From Vitreoscilla stercoraria DSM 513 (GTDB taxonomy: Bacteria > Pseudomonadota > Gammaproteobacteria > Burkholderiales > Neisseriaceae): a stretch of 64,000 nucleotides of DNA. Below are positions 45,638 through 54,076 of the stretch, piece after piece. The stretch lies in assembly GCF_000382305.1 (NCBI RefSeq), contig NZ_KB908028.1:31125-95124 (forward strand), read 5' to 3'. Each line of letters opens with the position of its first letter. Position 1 is the first letter of the stretch. Under the pieces are notes generated by a model. It did no database searches and was not told where the DNA came from. It was given only the letters and a program-made list of their open reading frames with translations. A program made the position numbers and the translations under genes.

Positions 45638-46387
45638 TTAAGGCATCAACATGCCACCGTTGACATGCAAGGTTTGACCTGTCACGTATTTGGCTTGGTT
45701 AGAAGCCAAAAATACCACTGCGTCAGCAATGTCTTGCGCTTCGCCCAATTTGCCCAATGCAATATTGCCCGCCAAAGCCTCACGTTGCTCTTCAGGCAAA
45801 GCACGTGTCATATCAGTGTCGATAAAACCGGGTGCCACACAGTTGACTGTGATGTTGCGACTGCCCACTTCACGCGCCAAAGATTTGGTGAAACCCATCA
45901 TGCCCGCTTTCGCAGCAGCATAATTGGCTTGACCGGCATTGCCCATCGCGCCCACAACAGATGCGATGCTGATGATGCGGCCATTGCGCGCTTTCATCAT
46001 GCCACGCAACACCGCTTTGCTCGCGCGATAAACCGATTTCAAATTGATGTGCATGATGTCGTCCCACTCTTCGTCTTTCATGCGCATCAATAAATTGTCA
46101 CGGGTCACGCCAGCGTTGTTCACTAACACTTCAATCGTACCAAATTCTTTGGTGATGTCGGCAATCAAGTTTTCAATCGATTCAGCGTCCGACACATTCA
46201 ACACACGACCTGCACCACCATGCGTGCTCAAACGTGCGTTGATGTTCGCCGCTTGCGCTTCGCTGGTCGCTGTACCAATCACAATCGCGCCTTGCGCTGC
46301 CAAACTATCGGCAATCGCCGCACCAATGCCGCGAGACGCGCCTGTTACCAACGCCACTTTACCTTGTAAACCCAAATCCATAACCAT
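45638..46387 (-). CDS. fabG: 3-oxoacyl-[ACP] reductase FabG
   Basis: The 249-residue SDR enzyme reduces 3-oxoacyl-ACP with NADPH in fatty acid elongation. TGASRGIG is at 15-22, the active-site Ser143, Tyr156 and Lys160 (YAAAK) are in place, and the C-terminal VTGQTLHVNGGM is typical. The ATG at 46387 is supported by AGAGGA six bases upstream and leaves 22 bases after fabD. A longer frame up to 46435 would overlap fabD without need. Confidence 0.96.
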   Translation of the reverse strand: MVMDLGLQGKVALVTGASRGIGAAIADSLAAQGAIVIGTATSEAQAANINARLSTHGGAGRVLNVSDAESIENLIADITKEFGTIEVLVNNAGVTRDNLLMRMKDEEWDDIMHINLKSVYRASKAVLRGMMKARNGRIISIASVVGAMGNAGQANYAAAKAGMMGFTKSLAREVGSRNITVNCVAPGFIDTDMTRALPEEQREALAGNIALGKLGEAQDIADAVVFLASNQAKYVTGQTLHVNGGMLMP

Positions 46388-46409
46388 TGCTTTTCCTCTT
46401 GATGATTCG

Positions 46410-47336
46410 TTATTGTGCTGCGATGAACGCATCAATGTCCGCTTGTTTGGTCAAAGCCACGCACGACGCTTCTTTATTAATTCGCTTAGACAAGCCTGCC
46501 AATACTTTACCCGGACCACATTCAGCCGCTTGTGTAATGCCATCAACCACCAATTGATTGACGGTTTGTGTCCACAACACAGGCGAATACAATTGACGCA
46601 CCAAAGCGTCCTTAATCGCAGCAGCATCAACATGACTTTGCACATCCACATTGTGCAACACTTTGATTTTCGGCGTTTGAATGTCAATGTTTTGCAAATA
46701 TGCAGCCAATTGTTCAGCAGCAGGCTGCATCAAAGCACAATGTGATGGCACAGAAACTGGCAAAGGCAACGCACGTTTAGCCCCTGCCTCTTTAGCCAAA
46801 ACCATCGCGCGCTCAACCGCTTGAGCGTGTCCTGCAATCACCACTTGCCCAATGGCATTGAAATTCACTGCTTGCACCACTTCACCTTGTGCCGCTTGCT
46901 CACACACTGCAATGACTTGCGCATCGTCTAAACCTAAAATCGCTGCCATCGCACCCACGCCTTGTGGTACCGCGTTTTGCATCAAAGTGGCACGCTCACG
47001 CACCAATTTGACTGCTGTGGCAAAATCCAAACTTTCAGCCGCAACCAAAGCCGTGTATTCGCCCAAGCTGTGGCCTGCCAAAACACTTGGCAACACGCCA
47101 CCTGCTTGTTGGTAAGCACGCCAAGTGGCAATGCCTGCGGTCAACATCAATGGTTGTGTCGTTGTGGTGGTATTCAATGCCGCAGCATCTTCACCATTAA
47201 CCAAAGCCCACAAATCCTCACCCAACACATCGGAAGCCTCTTGGAAAGTATCACGCACCACATGGATGCCTTCAAAACCATCCATCATATGCAAAGATTG
47301 CGAGCCCTGTCCTGGGAAGAAAAAAGCAAAAGCCAT
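46410..47336 (-). CDS. fabD: Malonyl-CoA-ACP transacylase FabD
   Basis: The 308-residue enzyme loads malonate onto acyl carrier protein. The nucleophile Ser90 lies in GHSLGEYTAL. The histidine is in SVPSHCALM near residue 200 and the first-strand FPGQGSQ is at residues 8-14. It lies between the cold-shock/DUF1294 gene (16 bases upstream) and fabG (22 bases downstream). In most relatives fabH is directly upstream, so the cold-shock gene is an insertion in the usual order. Confidence 0.96.
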   Translation of the reverse strand: MAFAFFFPGQGSQSLHMMDGFEGIHVVRDTFQEASDVLGEDLWALVNGEDAAALNTTTTTQPLMLTAGIATWRAYQQAGGVLPSVLAGHSLGEYTALVAAESLDFATAVKLVRERATLMQNAVPQGVGAMAAILGLDDAQVIAVCEQAAQGEVVQAVNFNAIGQVVIAGHAQAVERAMVLAKEAGAKRALPLPVSVPSHCALMQPAAEQLAAYLQNIDIQTPKIKVLHNVDVQSHVDAAAIKDALVRQLYSPVLWTQTVNQLVVDGITQAAECGPGKVLAGLSKRINKEASCVALTKQADIDAFIAAQ

Positions 47337-47352
47337 AATATTGTCTTTCTGA

Positions 47353-48552
47353 TTAAATAAATGTTGGCAAGATTTCGCCTAAATGGCGCCAAATCCATAC
47401 CATTGCCAATATATTAAGCACAACTGTCAGCCAAAATGTGATGACAAAACTGGTTTTGCTCACTTTGTGACGCCACACGTGACGTGCAAGCAAGCCACCT
47501 GGCCAACCGCCTAATAAATCTTGAAAATGCAAACGGTTTTCTGAAACCCGCCAAGTTTTGCGTAACGCTGCTTTTTTATCCGAAGAATAAGCAGAAAACG
47601 ACAAAATACTCATCACCAATGACCAAACAGCCAAAATTTCAGAAAAATAAGCCAATGTGCCTACAAACAACAAGCCTAGCACCACTACAAACACCATCCT
47701 GCCAACAGTACCGACATCGCCTTGGTTTTGATTTTTATGGCGACCATCGCTTTGCAAACGCTTTTGAGCAGTCGGTTTTTGTACACACTGCACACTGCCT
47801 GCGCGCCATTGCCCTGCATCACCTTGTCTTAATACAAATTGCACCACCATACCATTTTCAGGACGCCCATCAAATTCAATATAATCGCTAATATGAAAAA
47901 ATACACGTGGCTTATTGGGTTCAACTTGTAAAAAACCAAAACCTTTGTCATCTTGCCATTGCGATACAACGCCTTTTAAAGACATGTTCTCACGCCAAAC
48001 CATGTCTTTTTCAAGCGAGTGGTCGGTTGCAGAAGTTCTGATTTGAGCCGCTTGAACTTGTTTAAGCGATGCAGCTTGATGTTTTTGCGCCAAAGCTTCT
48101 TTTTCAGCTTTCATGCTTTTCGCAGTCACCAAACTAGGCTGCAACAACACCCAGCTGCCACTTTGATGCAATTTCAACGTCCCTTGTATCCGATGCCCCA
48201 CATGCAAAGGTTCACCTTGCCATACTGATTTGGGCAATAAAATTTTGGTATTCGGATGATCCTCATTGACCAATAAACCCAATTGCCCATCAGGCGACCA
48301 TTGCTTGAATGTCGCCACAATGGTTTCACCATCTAATAACAATGGCACAGGCTCCACATTGACGGCACAAACGCGGCTTTTATTGTCAGTGCTCAAATCA
48401 TATTTGACTTGAGTTCCTACCACAATTTGTATGGCATCATTCACCCATGTATTGGCGTGAAAAAAAACCTGCTTACCACCACTCAGTGGCGTAATAAATC
48501 CAAACCCTTTAGCCTCCTGCCAAGCCGCAACTTGCCCTTGATACTTAGCCAT
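47353..48552 (-). CDS. Cold-shock domain / DUF1294 membrane protein
   Basis: The 399-residue protein begins with a cold-shock domain (residues 1-68, EAKGFGFITP). A degenerate OB-like segment follows (about 75-140). A second clear cold-shock domain is at about 195-262 (KGVVSQWQDDKGFGFLQV). A C-terminal DUF1294 membrane region (about 288-395) carries the family's DKKAALRKTWRVSENRLH and GGWPGGLLAR motifs. Cold-shock domains bind single-stranded nucleic acid; the DUF1294 role is unknown. It lies inside the fab cluster between fabH and fabD, probably sharing the transcript. Most proteins of this type have one cold-shock domain. Confidence 0.85.
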   Translation of the reverse strand: MAKYQGQVAAWQEAKGFGFITPLSGGKQVFFHANTWVNDAIQIVVGTQVKYDLSTDNKSRVCAVNVEPVPLLLDGETIVATFKQWSPDGQLGLLVNEDHPNTKILLPKSVWQGEPLHVGHRIQGTLKLHQSGSWVLLQPSLVTAKSMKAEKEALAQKHQAASLKQVQAAQIRTSATDHSLEKDMVWRENMSLKGVVSQWQDDKGFGFLQVEPNKPRVFFHISDYIEFDGRPENGMVVQFVLRQGDAGQWRAGSVQCVQKPTAQKRLQSDGRHKNQNQGDVGTVGRMVFVVVLGLLFVGTLAYFSEILAVWSLVMSILSFSAYSSDKKAALRKTWRVSENRLHFQDLLGGWPGGLLARHVWRHKVSKTSFVITFWLTVVLNILAMVWIWRHLGEILPTFI

Positions 48553-48576
48553 ACACTCCCCTTAAGCATCGACTAT

Positions 48577-49539
48577 TTAATAACGCAACAACACCGCTCC
48601 CCAAGCAAAACCACCGCCAATGCCCTCTAATAGCAATACATCATCTCGCTTGATACGACCATCACGCACACCCACATCCAAAGCCAGTGGAATAGAAGCA
48701 GCCGAAGTATTGCCATGGTCTTGTACAGTCAAAATCACTTTATCCATACTCAAGCCCAAATGTTTGGCTGTACTGTCAATGATGCGCAAGTTTGCTTGAT
48801 GTGGCACGACCCAATCAATGTCTTCGGCAGTCATATTTGCCTCAGCCAAAGCCTCTTGACCAATTTTAGTCAAAGTTTTCACCGCAAATTTAAACACGGC
48901 TTGTCCATCCATGGCCACAAAAGGTGAGCCAACGATTTGACCGCCTTTCACCACGCCAGGTACTTGTAAGATATCAGCATAATTACCATCGGCTTTAAGT
49001 TTGGCGCTGATAATGCCACCTTCTGTATCACTTTTGCCCAAAATCACTGCACCAGCACCATCACCAAACAATACACATGTACGGCGATCATTCCAATCGA
49101 GTAAACGAGTAAAAGTTTCTGCGCCAATCACCAAAGCTTTGCTCGCTAAACCTGCTTGAATATAAGCATGAGCCGTGGTTAAAGCATACATAAAACCAGC
49201 ACACACTGCTTGCACGTCAAAAGCAGCACAACCTGGTATACCCAATTTCTGCTGCACAATACAAGCTGTAGATGGGAAAGTCTTATCAGGCGTGGTCGTT
49301 GCAACAATAATCAAATCAATATCTTGTGCTTCCATACCTGCACTTTGCAATGCTTGTAGCGAAGCTTGCACCGCCAAATCACTGGTTTGTTCATTTTCTG
49401 CTGCAATATAACGCTGGCGTATTCCCGTGCGCGCTACAATCCATTCATCTGATGTATCAACTTTTTTTGCCAATTCATCATTGCTCACACAGTTTGCAGG
49501 CAAATAGCTGCCCGTCCCTAAAATTTTTGCATATGCCAT
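48577..49539 (-). CDS. fabH: 3-oxoacyl-[ACP] synthase III FabH
   Basis: The 320-residue enzyme condenses acetyl-CoA with malonyl-ACP to start fatty acid synthesis. The catalytic triad is Cys113 (VQAVCAGFMYAL), His in VPHQANLRI (near 247) and Asn in DHGNTSAAS (near 277). It is part of the yceD-rpmF-plsX-fabH-fabD-fabG cluster, 100 bases after plsX on the minus strand. Confidence 0.96.
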   Translation of the reverse strand: MAYAKILGTGSYLPANCVSNDELAKKVDTSDEWIVARTGIRQRYIAAENEQTSDLAVQASLQALQSAGMEAQDIDLIIVATTTPDKTFPSTACIVQQKLGIPGCAAFDVQAVCAGFMYALTTAHAYIQAGLASKALVIGAETFTRLLDWNDRRTCVLFGDGAGAVILGKSDTEGGIISAKLKADGNYADILQVPGVVKGGQIVGSPFVAMDGQAVFKFAVKTLTKIGQEALAEANMTAEDIDWVVPHQANLRIIDSTAKHLGLSMDKVILTVQDHGNTSAASIPLALDVGVRDGRIKRDDVLLLEGIGGGFAWGAVLLRY

Positions 49540-49639
49540 AGAAATTCCCGCTCTTTATATACTCTTATTATTAATAATATGTGAAGTATTTATACCAAAA
49601 AAGCCATGGCTTTTGCCATGACTTTTTAAAATATCATCA

Positions 49640-50662
49640 TCAAATTGCTTGGTCTGGAGCCAAATGTGCTGCGACACCTTTTTGAATACTGGTCAAAATA
49701 TCAGCTTTGGCTTCATGATATGCTTCTTGCAAAGCATAATTGAATCCCACTGCATCCGTGCCACCATGGCTTTTAACCACAATCCCACGCAAACCTAAGA
49801 AAATCGCACCATTAAATCGACGCGGATCAATGCGTTTTTTCACTTGTCCCAACACAGGCTTGGCTATCAAGCCTTGGGCTTTACTCATAGCACTGTGATT
49901 GAATTCTTCTTTAATCACTTGTGCCATCATTTTCACTGCACCTTCAATGGATTTCAAAGCCACATTGCCCACAAAACCATCAGCCACAATGACTTCTACT
50001 TCACCAGCAAAAATATCATCGCCTTCGACATTACCAATGAAATTCAACGGTGTTTGTTGTAGCAATTGATAAGCATCTTTAAGCACTTGTGTGCCTTTGA
50101 TGTCTTCCGAGCCAATATTGAGCAAACCCACGCGAGGTTCAGTCATATCTGGTTGCACGGCCTGTACCAATTGTGAGCCCATAATCGCGAATTGCACCAA
50201 TTGATCTGATGTGCAGTCCACATTCGCACCCAAATCCAACATACACGTCAAACCGCCATTCAAAGCTGGTAAAAATTTGGCAATGGCAGGTCGCTCAATG
50301 CCATCTATGGTTTTCAACACAAACTTTGCCGTCGCCATCAAAGCACCTGTATTGCCTGCTGACACAGCCGCTTGCGCCAAACCCTCTTTGACTTGATTGA
50401 TGGCCACACGCATAGATGAATCTTTTTTATGACGCAAGGCACTGCGCGGGTCTTCATCCATGTCGACCACTTGTGTAGCATGCATAATACTGATGCGGTT
50501 CATCGGTGCATTGGCACTGGCTAAAGCCTGTTTTAATTGGGTTTCGTCGCCCACCATTACCACTTGAACATCTTTTTGACGTTCTAAAAAAGCCACGGAA
50601 GCTGGAACGGTAACATTCAAACCTACGTCGCCACCCATTGCATCCACTGCAATTGTAATCAT
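49640..50662 (-). CDS. plsX: Phosphate acyltransferase PlsX
   Basis: The 340-residue enzyme makes acyl-phosphate from acyl-ACP for phospholipid synthesis. The N-terminal ITIAVDAMGGDVGLNVTVPA is the family signature. The conserved core is present (SALRHKKDSSMRVAI, VSAGNTGALMA, DLGANVDCT). The ATG at 50662 fits the family length; in-frame ATGs at 50677 and 50701 are alternatives, and no start has a strong binding site. A strong terminator lies between rpmF and this gene. Confidence 0.94.
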   Translation of the reverse strand: MITIAVDAMGGDVGLNVTVPASVAFLERQKDVQVVMVGDETQLKQALASANAPMNRISIMHATQVVDMDEDPRSALRHKKDSSMRVAINQVKEGLAQAAVSAGNTGALMATAKFVLKTIDGIERPAIAKFLPALNGGLTCMLDLGANVDCTSDQLVQFAIMGSQLVQAVQPDMTEPRVGLLNIGSEDIKGTQVLKDAYQLLQQTPLNFIGNVEGDDIFAGEVEVIVADGFVGNVALKSIEGAVKMMAQVIKEEFNHSAMSKAQGLIAKPVLGQVKKRIDPRRFNGAIFLGLRGIVVKSHGGTDAVGFNYALQEAYHEAKADILTSIQKGVAAHLAPDQAI

Positions 50663-50786
50663 GTTGTACTCGATCATTTTAAAACCCAGCAAGCTTATCA
50701 CGTTGTTGATGATTGTATGAAACTTGCTATGGTGTTATGCAAAATAACATTTTTGATGATTTTTACACCAATCATCACAATAAAAA

Positions 50787-50825
50787 CGAAAAAAGCCAAC
50801 AACTTGCCAGTGCAGGTGTTGGCTT
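50787..50825 (-). terminator. Intrinsic terminator after rpmF
   Basis: On the minus strand a 15-base stem with a four-base loop (arms 50793-50807 and 50812-50825, one wobble pair) is followed by a run of six T. It stands between rpmF and plsX and would limit read-through into the fab cluster. Confidence 0.85.
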
Positions 50826-50841
50826 CTTCTATCAAACAAGA

Positions 50842-51021
50842 TTACTCGTCGTTTGATTTGATCACTTTACGGCCACGGTACATGCCGTTAGGAGAAATGT
50901 GGTGACGCAAGTGGATTTCACCAGTTGCTGCGTCAACTGCAGTTGCAGGTGCAGTCAAACGGTCATGTGAACGATGCATACCACGTTTAGATGGTGATTT
51001 TTTATTTTGTTGAACTGCCAT
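50842..51021 (-). CDS. rpmF: 50S ribosomal protein L32
   Basis: The 59-residue protein was read directly from the minus strand. It opens MAVQQNKKSPSKRGMHRSHD and ends VIKSNDE. The basic N-terminus and HLRHHISPNGMYRGRKV match bacterial L32. Zinc-binding cysteines are absent, so it is the C-minus form. AGGAG lies seven to ten bases before the ATG. It follows yceD by 32 bases, the usual yceD-rpmF order. Confidence 0.96.
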   Translation of the reverse strand: MAVQQNKKSPSKRGMHRSHDRLTAPATAVDAATGEIHLRHHISPNGMYRGRKVIKSNDE

Positions 51022-51053
51022 GAGTCAAACTCCTAAAAGAAAATTAAATACGT

Positions 51054-51557
51054 TTATTGGTTGGGCTTGAGCTTTGCCAATTGAGCAAATGGATTTGGCT
51101 TATCGTTGTTCACGCGTTCCAAATCCGTATTGCCACAATCATCATGACGTGGCGCATAAGGCAAAGCCATAATGATTTGATCTTCCAAGAGCGACCACAC
51201 AGAAAGTTCGGCTTCGGCCAACATTCCCTCTAATTCAGGGTCGCTGTCCATAGCTTCATCCATCACATCTTCTTTGCTAAACAAAACGATACGAACCGAT
51301 TCATCTAACTCTAAAGACATGGCCGTCAAGCAGCGCTGACACATCAGTGTCAACTCACCTTGTAAAGACAAATTGAGATACGGCCGCTGCAACTTATCTA
51401 CGCCACCTTTTAATCGGTATTGTAGGGTTGTCTCGGCTGGGACCAAAAACTCGTGCTGCGCTATGCGCTCATCCAATTGCGCCAAGCCAACACTGCCTTC
51501 TTGCAGCATCGAACCATTTGCAAACTCAATCGGATCAATCAAATTAACGTTTAACAT
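51054..51557 (-). CDS. yceD: YceD/DUF177 family protein (23S rRNA accumulation protein)
   Basis: The 167-residue protein begins MLNVNLIDPIEFANGS. The DUF177 hallmark CxxC is in ELTLMCQRCLTAMSLEL (near 85-101), followed by an acidic region and DDCGN. E. coli YceD affects 23S rRNA levels; in plants and bacteria the family is tied to 23S rRNA maturation. The ATG at 51557 gives the family N-terminus, whereas the longer open frame to 51800 would run through the divergent maf gene. It precedes rpmF. Confidence 0.88.
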   Translation of the reverse strand: MLNVNLIDPIEFANGSMLQEGSVGLAQLDERIAQHEFLVPAETTLQYRLKGGVDKLQRPYLNLSLQGELTLMCQRCLTAMSLELDESVRIVLFSKEDVMDEAMDSDPELEGMLAEAELSVWSLLEDQIIMALPYAPRHDDCGNTDLERVNNDKPNPFAQLAKLKPNQ

Positions 51558-51610
51558 AAACGAAGGATGATATAATTGTTTGATTCTAACTGTCAATGAC
51601 AAATTTCCCC
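51558..51610. promoter_or_regulatory. Short divergent promoter region between yceD and maf
   Basis: A TATAAT at 51571-51576 reads toward maf. No clear -35 was found at 16-18 bases, and the yceD promoter must overlap the same short space. Confidence 0.35.
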
Positions 51611-52198
51611 ATGACCCCTGTTGCCTTGATTTTGGCTTCGAGTTCGCGCTTTCGCCAAGCGCAATTGGCAAACTTAAATTTGCCATTTGAATCGGTTTCA
51701 CCTGATGCAGACGAACGCAGTTTTGAGCAAGAAACTCCAGCACAAACCGCCTTGCGTTTGGCGATTTTAAAAGCCGAAACTGTGGCAAAAACCCACACAA
51801 ACCATTTGATTATTGGCTCAGATCAAGTGGCTTTTTGTCAAAATACCCAATTGGGTAAGCCCATGAGTTTAGACAAAGCTGCGGCAACCTTACGCTTTAC
51901 CAGTGGTCAAGATATGGATTTTTACACTGCCGTGGTATTGCTTAACACAGTTACAGGACGCTTGCAGCAACACGTTGACCACACGCGTGTCACAATGCGC
52001 GCTTTGAGCGATGCCACCATTGCACGCTATTTAGAATGTGAACCTGATGCCATTTATTGTGCAGGCGGCGCTAAAAGCGAAGGTTTGGGTCAAACTTTGA
52101 TTGAATCCATCACCACCACCGATCCAAACGCTTTGATAGGTTTGCCAATGCTCAAATTAATTGGTTTTTTCATCAACGAAGGAATAGTTTTACCATGA
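51596..52198 (+). CDS. yceF: Maf/YceF-family nucleotide pyrophosphatase
   Basis: The 200-residue protein (195 if the ATG at 51611 is used) hydrolyses modified or non-canonical nucleotides; YceF prefers m7GTP. The Maf signature ALILASSSRFRQAQL and the catalytic GSDQVA and KSEG motifs are present. E. coli yceF is divergent from yceD-rpmF-plsX just as here, which favours the YceF subtype. Neither start has a good ribosome binding site. A one-mismatch DUS-like word (51950-51961) encodes Thr-Gly-Arg. Its end overlaps the next gene by four bases. Confidence 0.88.
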   Translation: MTNFPMTPVALILASSSRFRQAQLANLNLPFESVSPDADERSFEQETPAQTALRLAILKAETVAKTHTNHLIIGSDQVAFCQNTQLGKPMSLDKAAATLRFTSGQDMDFYTAVVLLNTVTGRLQQHVDHTRVTMRALSDATIARYLECEPDAIYCAGGAKSEGLGQTLIESITTTDPNALIGLPMLKLIGFFINEGIVLP

Positions 52199-52899
52199 CT
52201 GCCACGCTGTATTTGATTCCCACGCCTTTGGCCAGTGCCGATACGCCATGTTTGTTACCACACGAACAAAGTTTGATTGTGAACATCACCGATTTTATTG
52301 TTGAAGCCGAAAAAACCGCGCGCGCGCATTTGAAGGCTTTGGAAGTGACCACGCCCATTCGTGAATTGTCGATGCACACGTTGAACGAACACACACCAGC
52401 TACCGATATTGCCGCTTTGATTGAACCTTTGAAACAAGGACGTGACGTGGGTTTGGTCAGTGAAGCTGGCTGTCCTGCGGTGGCAGATCCTGGCGCGCAA
52501 GTGGTGGCGTTGGCGCACCAACACGGGTTTACTGTCAAACCTTTGGTGGGACCTTCAAGCATTTTATTGGCGATGATGGCCTCTGGCGCTAATGGTCAAA
52601 ATTTTGCCTTTCGAGGTTATTTGCCGCAAGACGCGGGCGAGCGAGCTACCAAACTCAAAGAGTGGGAAGCGCGCGCTTACCAAGAAAAAGAAACCCAAAT
52701 TTTCATCGAAACCCCGTATCGCAATGATGCTTTGCTTGAAACGGCTTTGCAAACTTTGAATCCCAACACACGTTTGTGTGTGGCTTGTGATTTGACAGCT
52801 GACAGCGAAACCATCATTTCTTTGCTTGTCAAAGATTGGCCGCAAGAACGTCCCAATTTAAAAAAACGCCCGAGCATTTTCATTATATATGCCCATTAA
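52195..52899 (+). CDS. RsmI-like SAM-dependent methyltransferase
   Basis: The 234-residue protein belongs to the tetrapyrrole methylase fold and resembles 16S rRNA 2'-O-methyltransferase RsmI. Features are YLIPTPL near the start, VGLVSEAGCPAVADPG (about 82-97), PLVGPSSILLAMMASG (about 114-129) and ETPYRNDALLE (near 170). RsmI itself is nearer 285 residues, and this shorter relative is common in some proteobacteria and Bacteroidetes. The RNA target is not known. It starts inside the maf stop (ATGA). Confidence 0.82.
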   Translation: MTATLYLIPTPLASADTPCLLPHEQSLIVNITDFIVEAEKTARAHLKALEVTTPIRELSMHTLNEHTPATDIAALIEPLKQGRDVGLVSEAGCPAVADPGAQVVALAHQHGFTVKPLVGPSSILLAMMASGANGQNFAFRGYLPQDAGERATKLKEWEARAYQEKETQIFIETPYRNDALLETALQTLNPNTRLCVACDLTADSETIISLLVKDWPQERPNLKKRPSIFIIYAH

Positions 52900-52912
52900 A
52901 AGGCAAAATTAA

Positions 52913-52940
52913 GCGTCCTGTAAACACATTTACAGGACGC
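52913..52940. terminator. Inverted DUS-like pair between RsmI-like and glycosyltransferase genes
   Basis: Exact copies at 52913-52924 and 52929-52940 (reverse), with AAGC/GCTT continuing the symmetry. It lies between convergent genes. Confidence 0.8.
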
Positions 52941-52962
52941 TTAAATCTCTCCCAATCATGGT

Positions 52963-54051
52963 TTAATGCTGTATCAACGCCAATAATTGTTCGGTATTGC
53001 GAGCCACGCCAAACTGTTCACGCACCATTTTTTGTCCTGCTTGAGCGTATTCACGCATCCATTGAGGCTGCTTCAAAGCCCGCTCTAAAGCAGTTTGCCA
53101 AGACGCAATTTCATGGTCTGCCACAATCAAACCTGTTTGCTCATGCACCACCGTTTCAGGCACGCCACCGACATTGCTCACCACCACAGGCACAGCCAAA
53201 CCCAAAGCCTCGATTTGCACCATACCCAAAGGCTCTTTCAAAGACGGCATCGCCAACACGTCCGCTTGCAACAAAAGCGGCGCCACCGCCTTCAATTCCC
53301 CCAACCACACAGCGTCCTGTAAATGCAAAGCGGCGATTTCTTCACGTATAGGCGCATCATTGCCGCCGCCTGCCAACACCAAAACCACTTCATGCCCTTG
53401 CGCTCGCATGGCTGCAACGGCTGCCAAGGTAATGTGTTGTCCTTTTTCAGGACGCAACATGCCAATATGCACGATTTTTTTCGCGCTAACATGACGCTGT
53501 AAAAACTGTTGTAAACTTTCAGGCAAAGCATGGTTTTTTTGCGCATCCAATTTACCAAAATCAATCCCCGGATACACCACGCTCACAGGTTTGCTTGGAA
53601 ATTGTTTTTGAATGTGTTGCTGCATAAAACGGCTAGGCACCATGACCGCATCTAATGGCAATAAGCTTTGCAAGGCTTTTTTCTTGTCATTGGTGTAATA
53701 AGTGCGCGAACGGATGATTTTCGGACGGTTTTTACCCAAAAACAAAGCCGCCACACTCAAATTATTGGCATCGTGCCCACTGTGGCTAATACATGCCAAA
53801 GGTGCATATTGCTTGATGGCTTTGACTATGCCTTGTATGGTTTGAGGATGTACGCTATTGCGAAATGGCAAATGGATCACTTGCAATTGCCTCTCGTGCG
53901 CTTGTGCGCTGATGCGTGCTTGCGGCGAACACAGCAACACACACTCAAAACCTTGCGCATTCAAAGCCTGCATTTGCTGTAACAATTGCCATTCCTGCCC
54001 ACCCATGTTTTTGGAGCTTTCCAAAAACAACACTGTTTTTTGTGTTTTCAT
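52963..54051 (-). CDS. Family 4 glycosyltransferase
   Basis: The 362-residue GT-B fold enzyme has an N-terminal NMGGQEWQLLQQ loop. The C-terminal donor-binding half includes HIGMLRPEKGQHITLAAVA and the EALGLAVPVVVSNVGGVPE motif (E-x7-E type near residue 280). Such enzymes add sugars to lipopolysaccharide or other surface glycans; the acceptor is unknown. No other glycan genes are adjacent. An exact DUS-like word inside at 53312 reads Leu-Gln-Asp-Ala. Confidence 0.87.
   Translation of the reverse strand: MKTQKTVLFLESSKNMGGQEWQLLQQMQALNAQGFECVLLCSPQARISAQAHERQLQVIHLPFRNSVHPQTIQGIVKAIKQYAPLACISHSGHDANNLSVAALFLGKNRPKIIRSRTYYTNDKKKALQSLLPLDAVMVPSRFMQQHIQKQFPSKPVSVVYPGIDFGKLDAQKNHALPESLQQFLQRHVSAKKIVHIGMLRPEKGQHITLAAVAAMRAQGHEVVLVLAGGGNDAPIREEIAALHLQDAVWLGELKAVAPLLLQADVLAMPSLKEPLGMVQIEALGLAVPVVVSNVGGVPETVVHEQTGLIVADHEIASWQTALERALKQPQWMREYAQAGQKMVREQFGVARNTEQLLALIQH
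53312..53323 (+). repeat. DUS-like word inside the glycosyltransferase gene
   Basis: Exact GCGTCCTGTAAA, on the strand opposite to the gene. Confidence 0.85.
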
Positions 54052-54076
54052 ACCATCCTAAAGCTGCCACAAGCCT

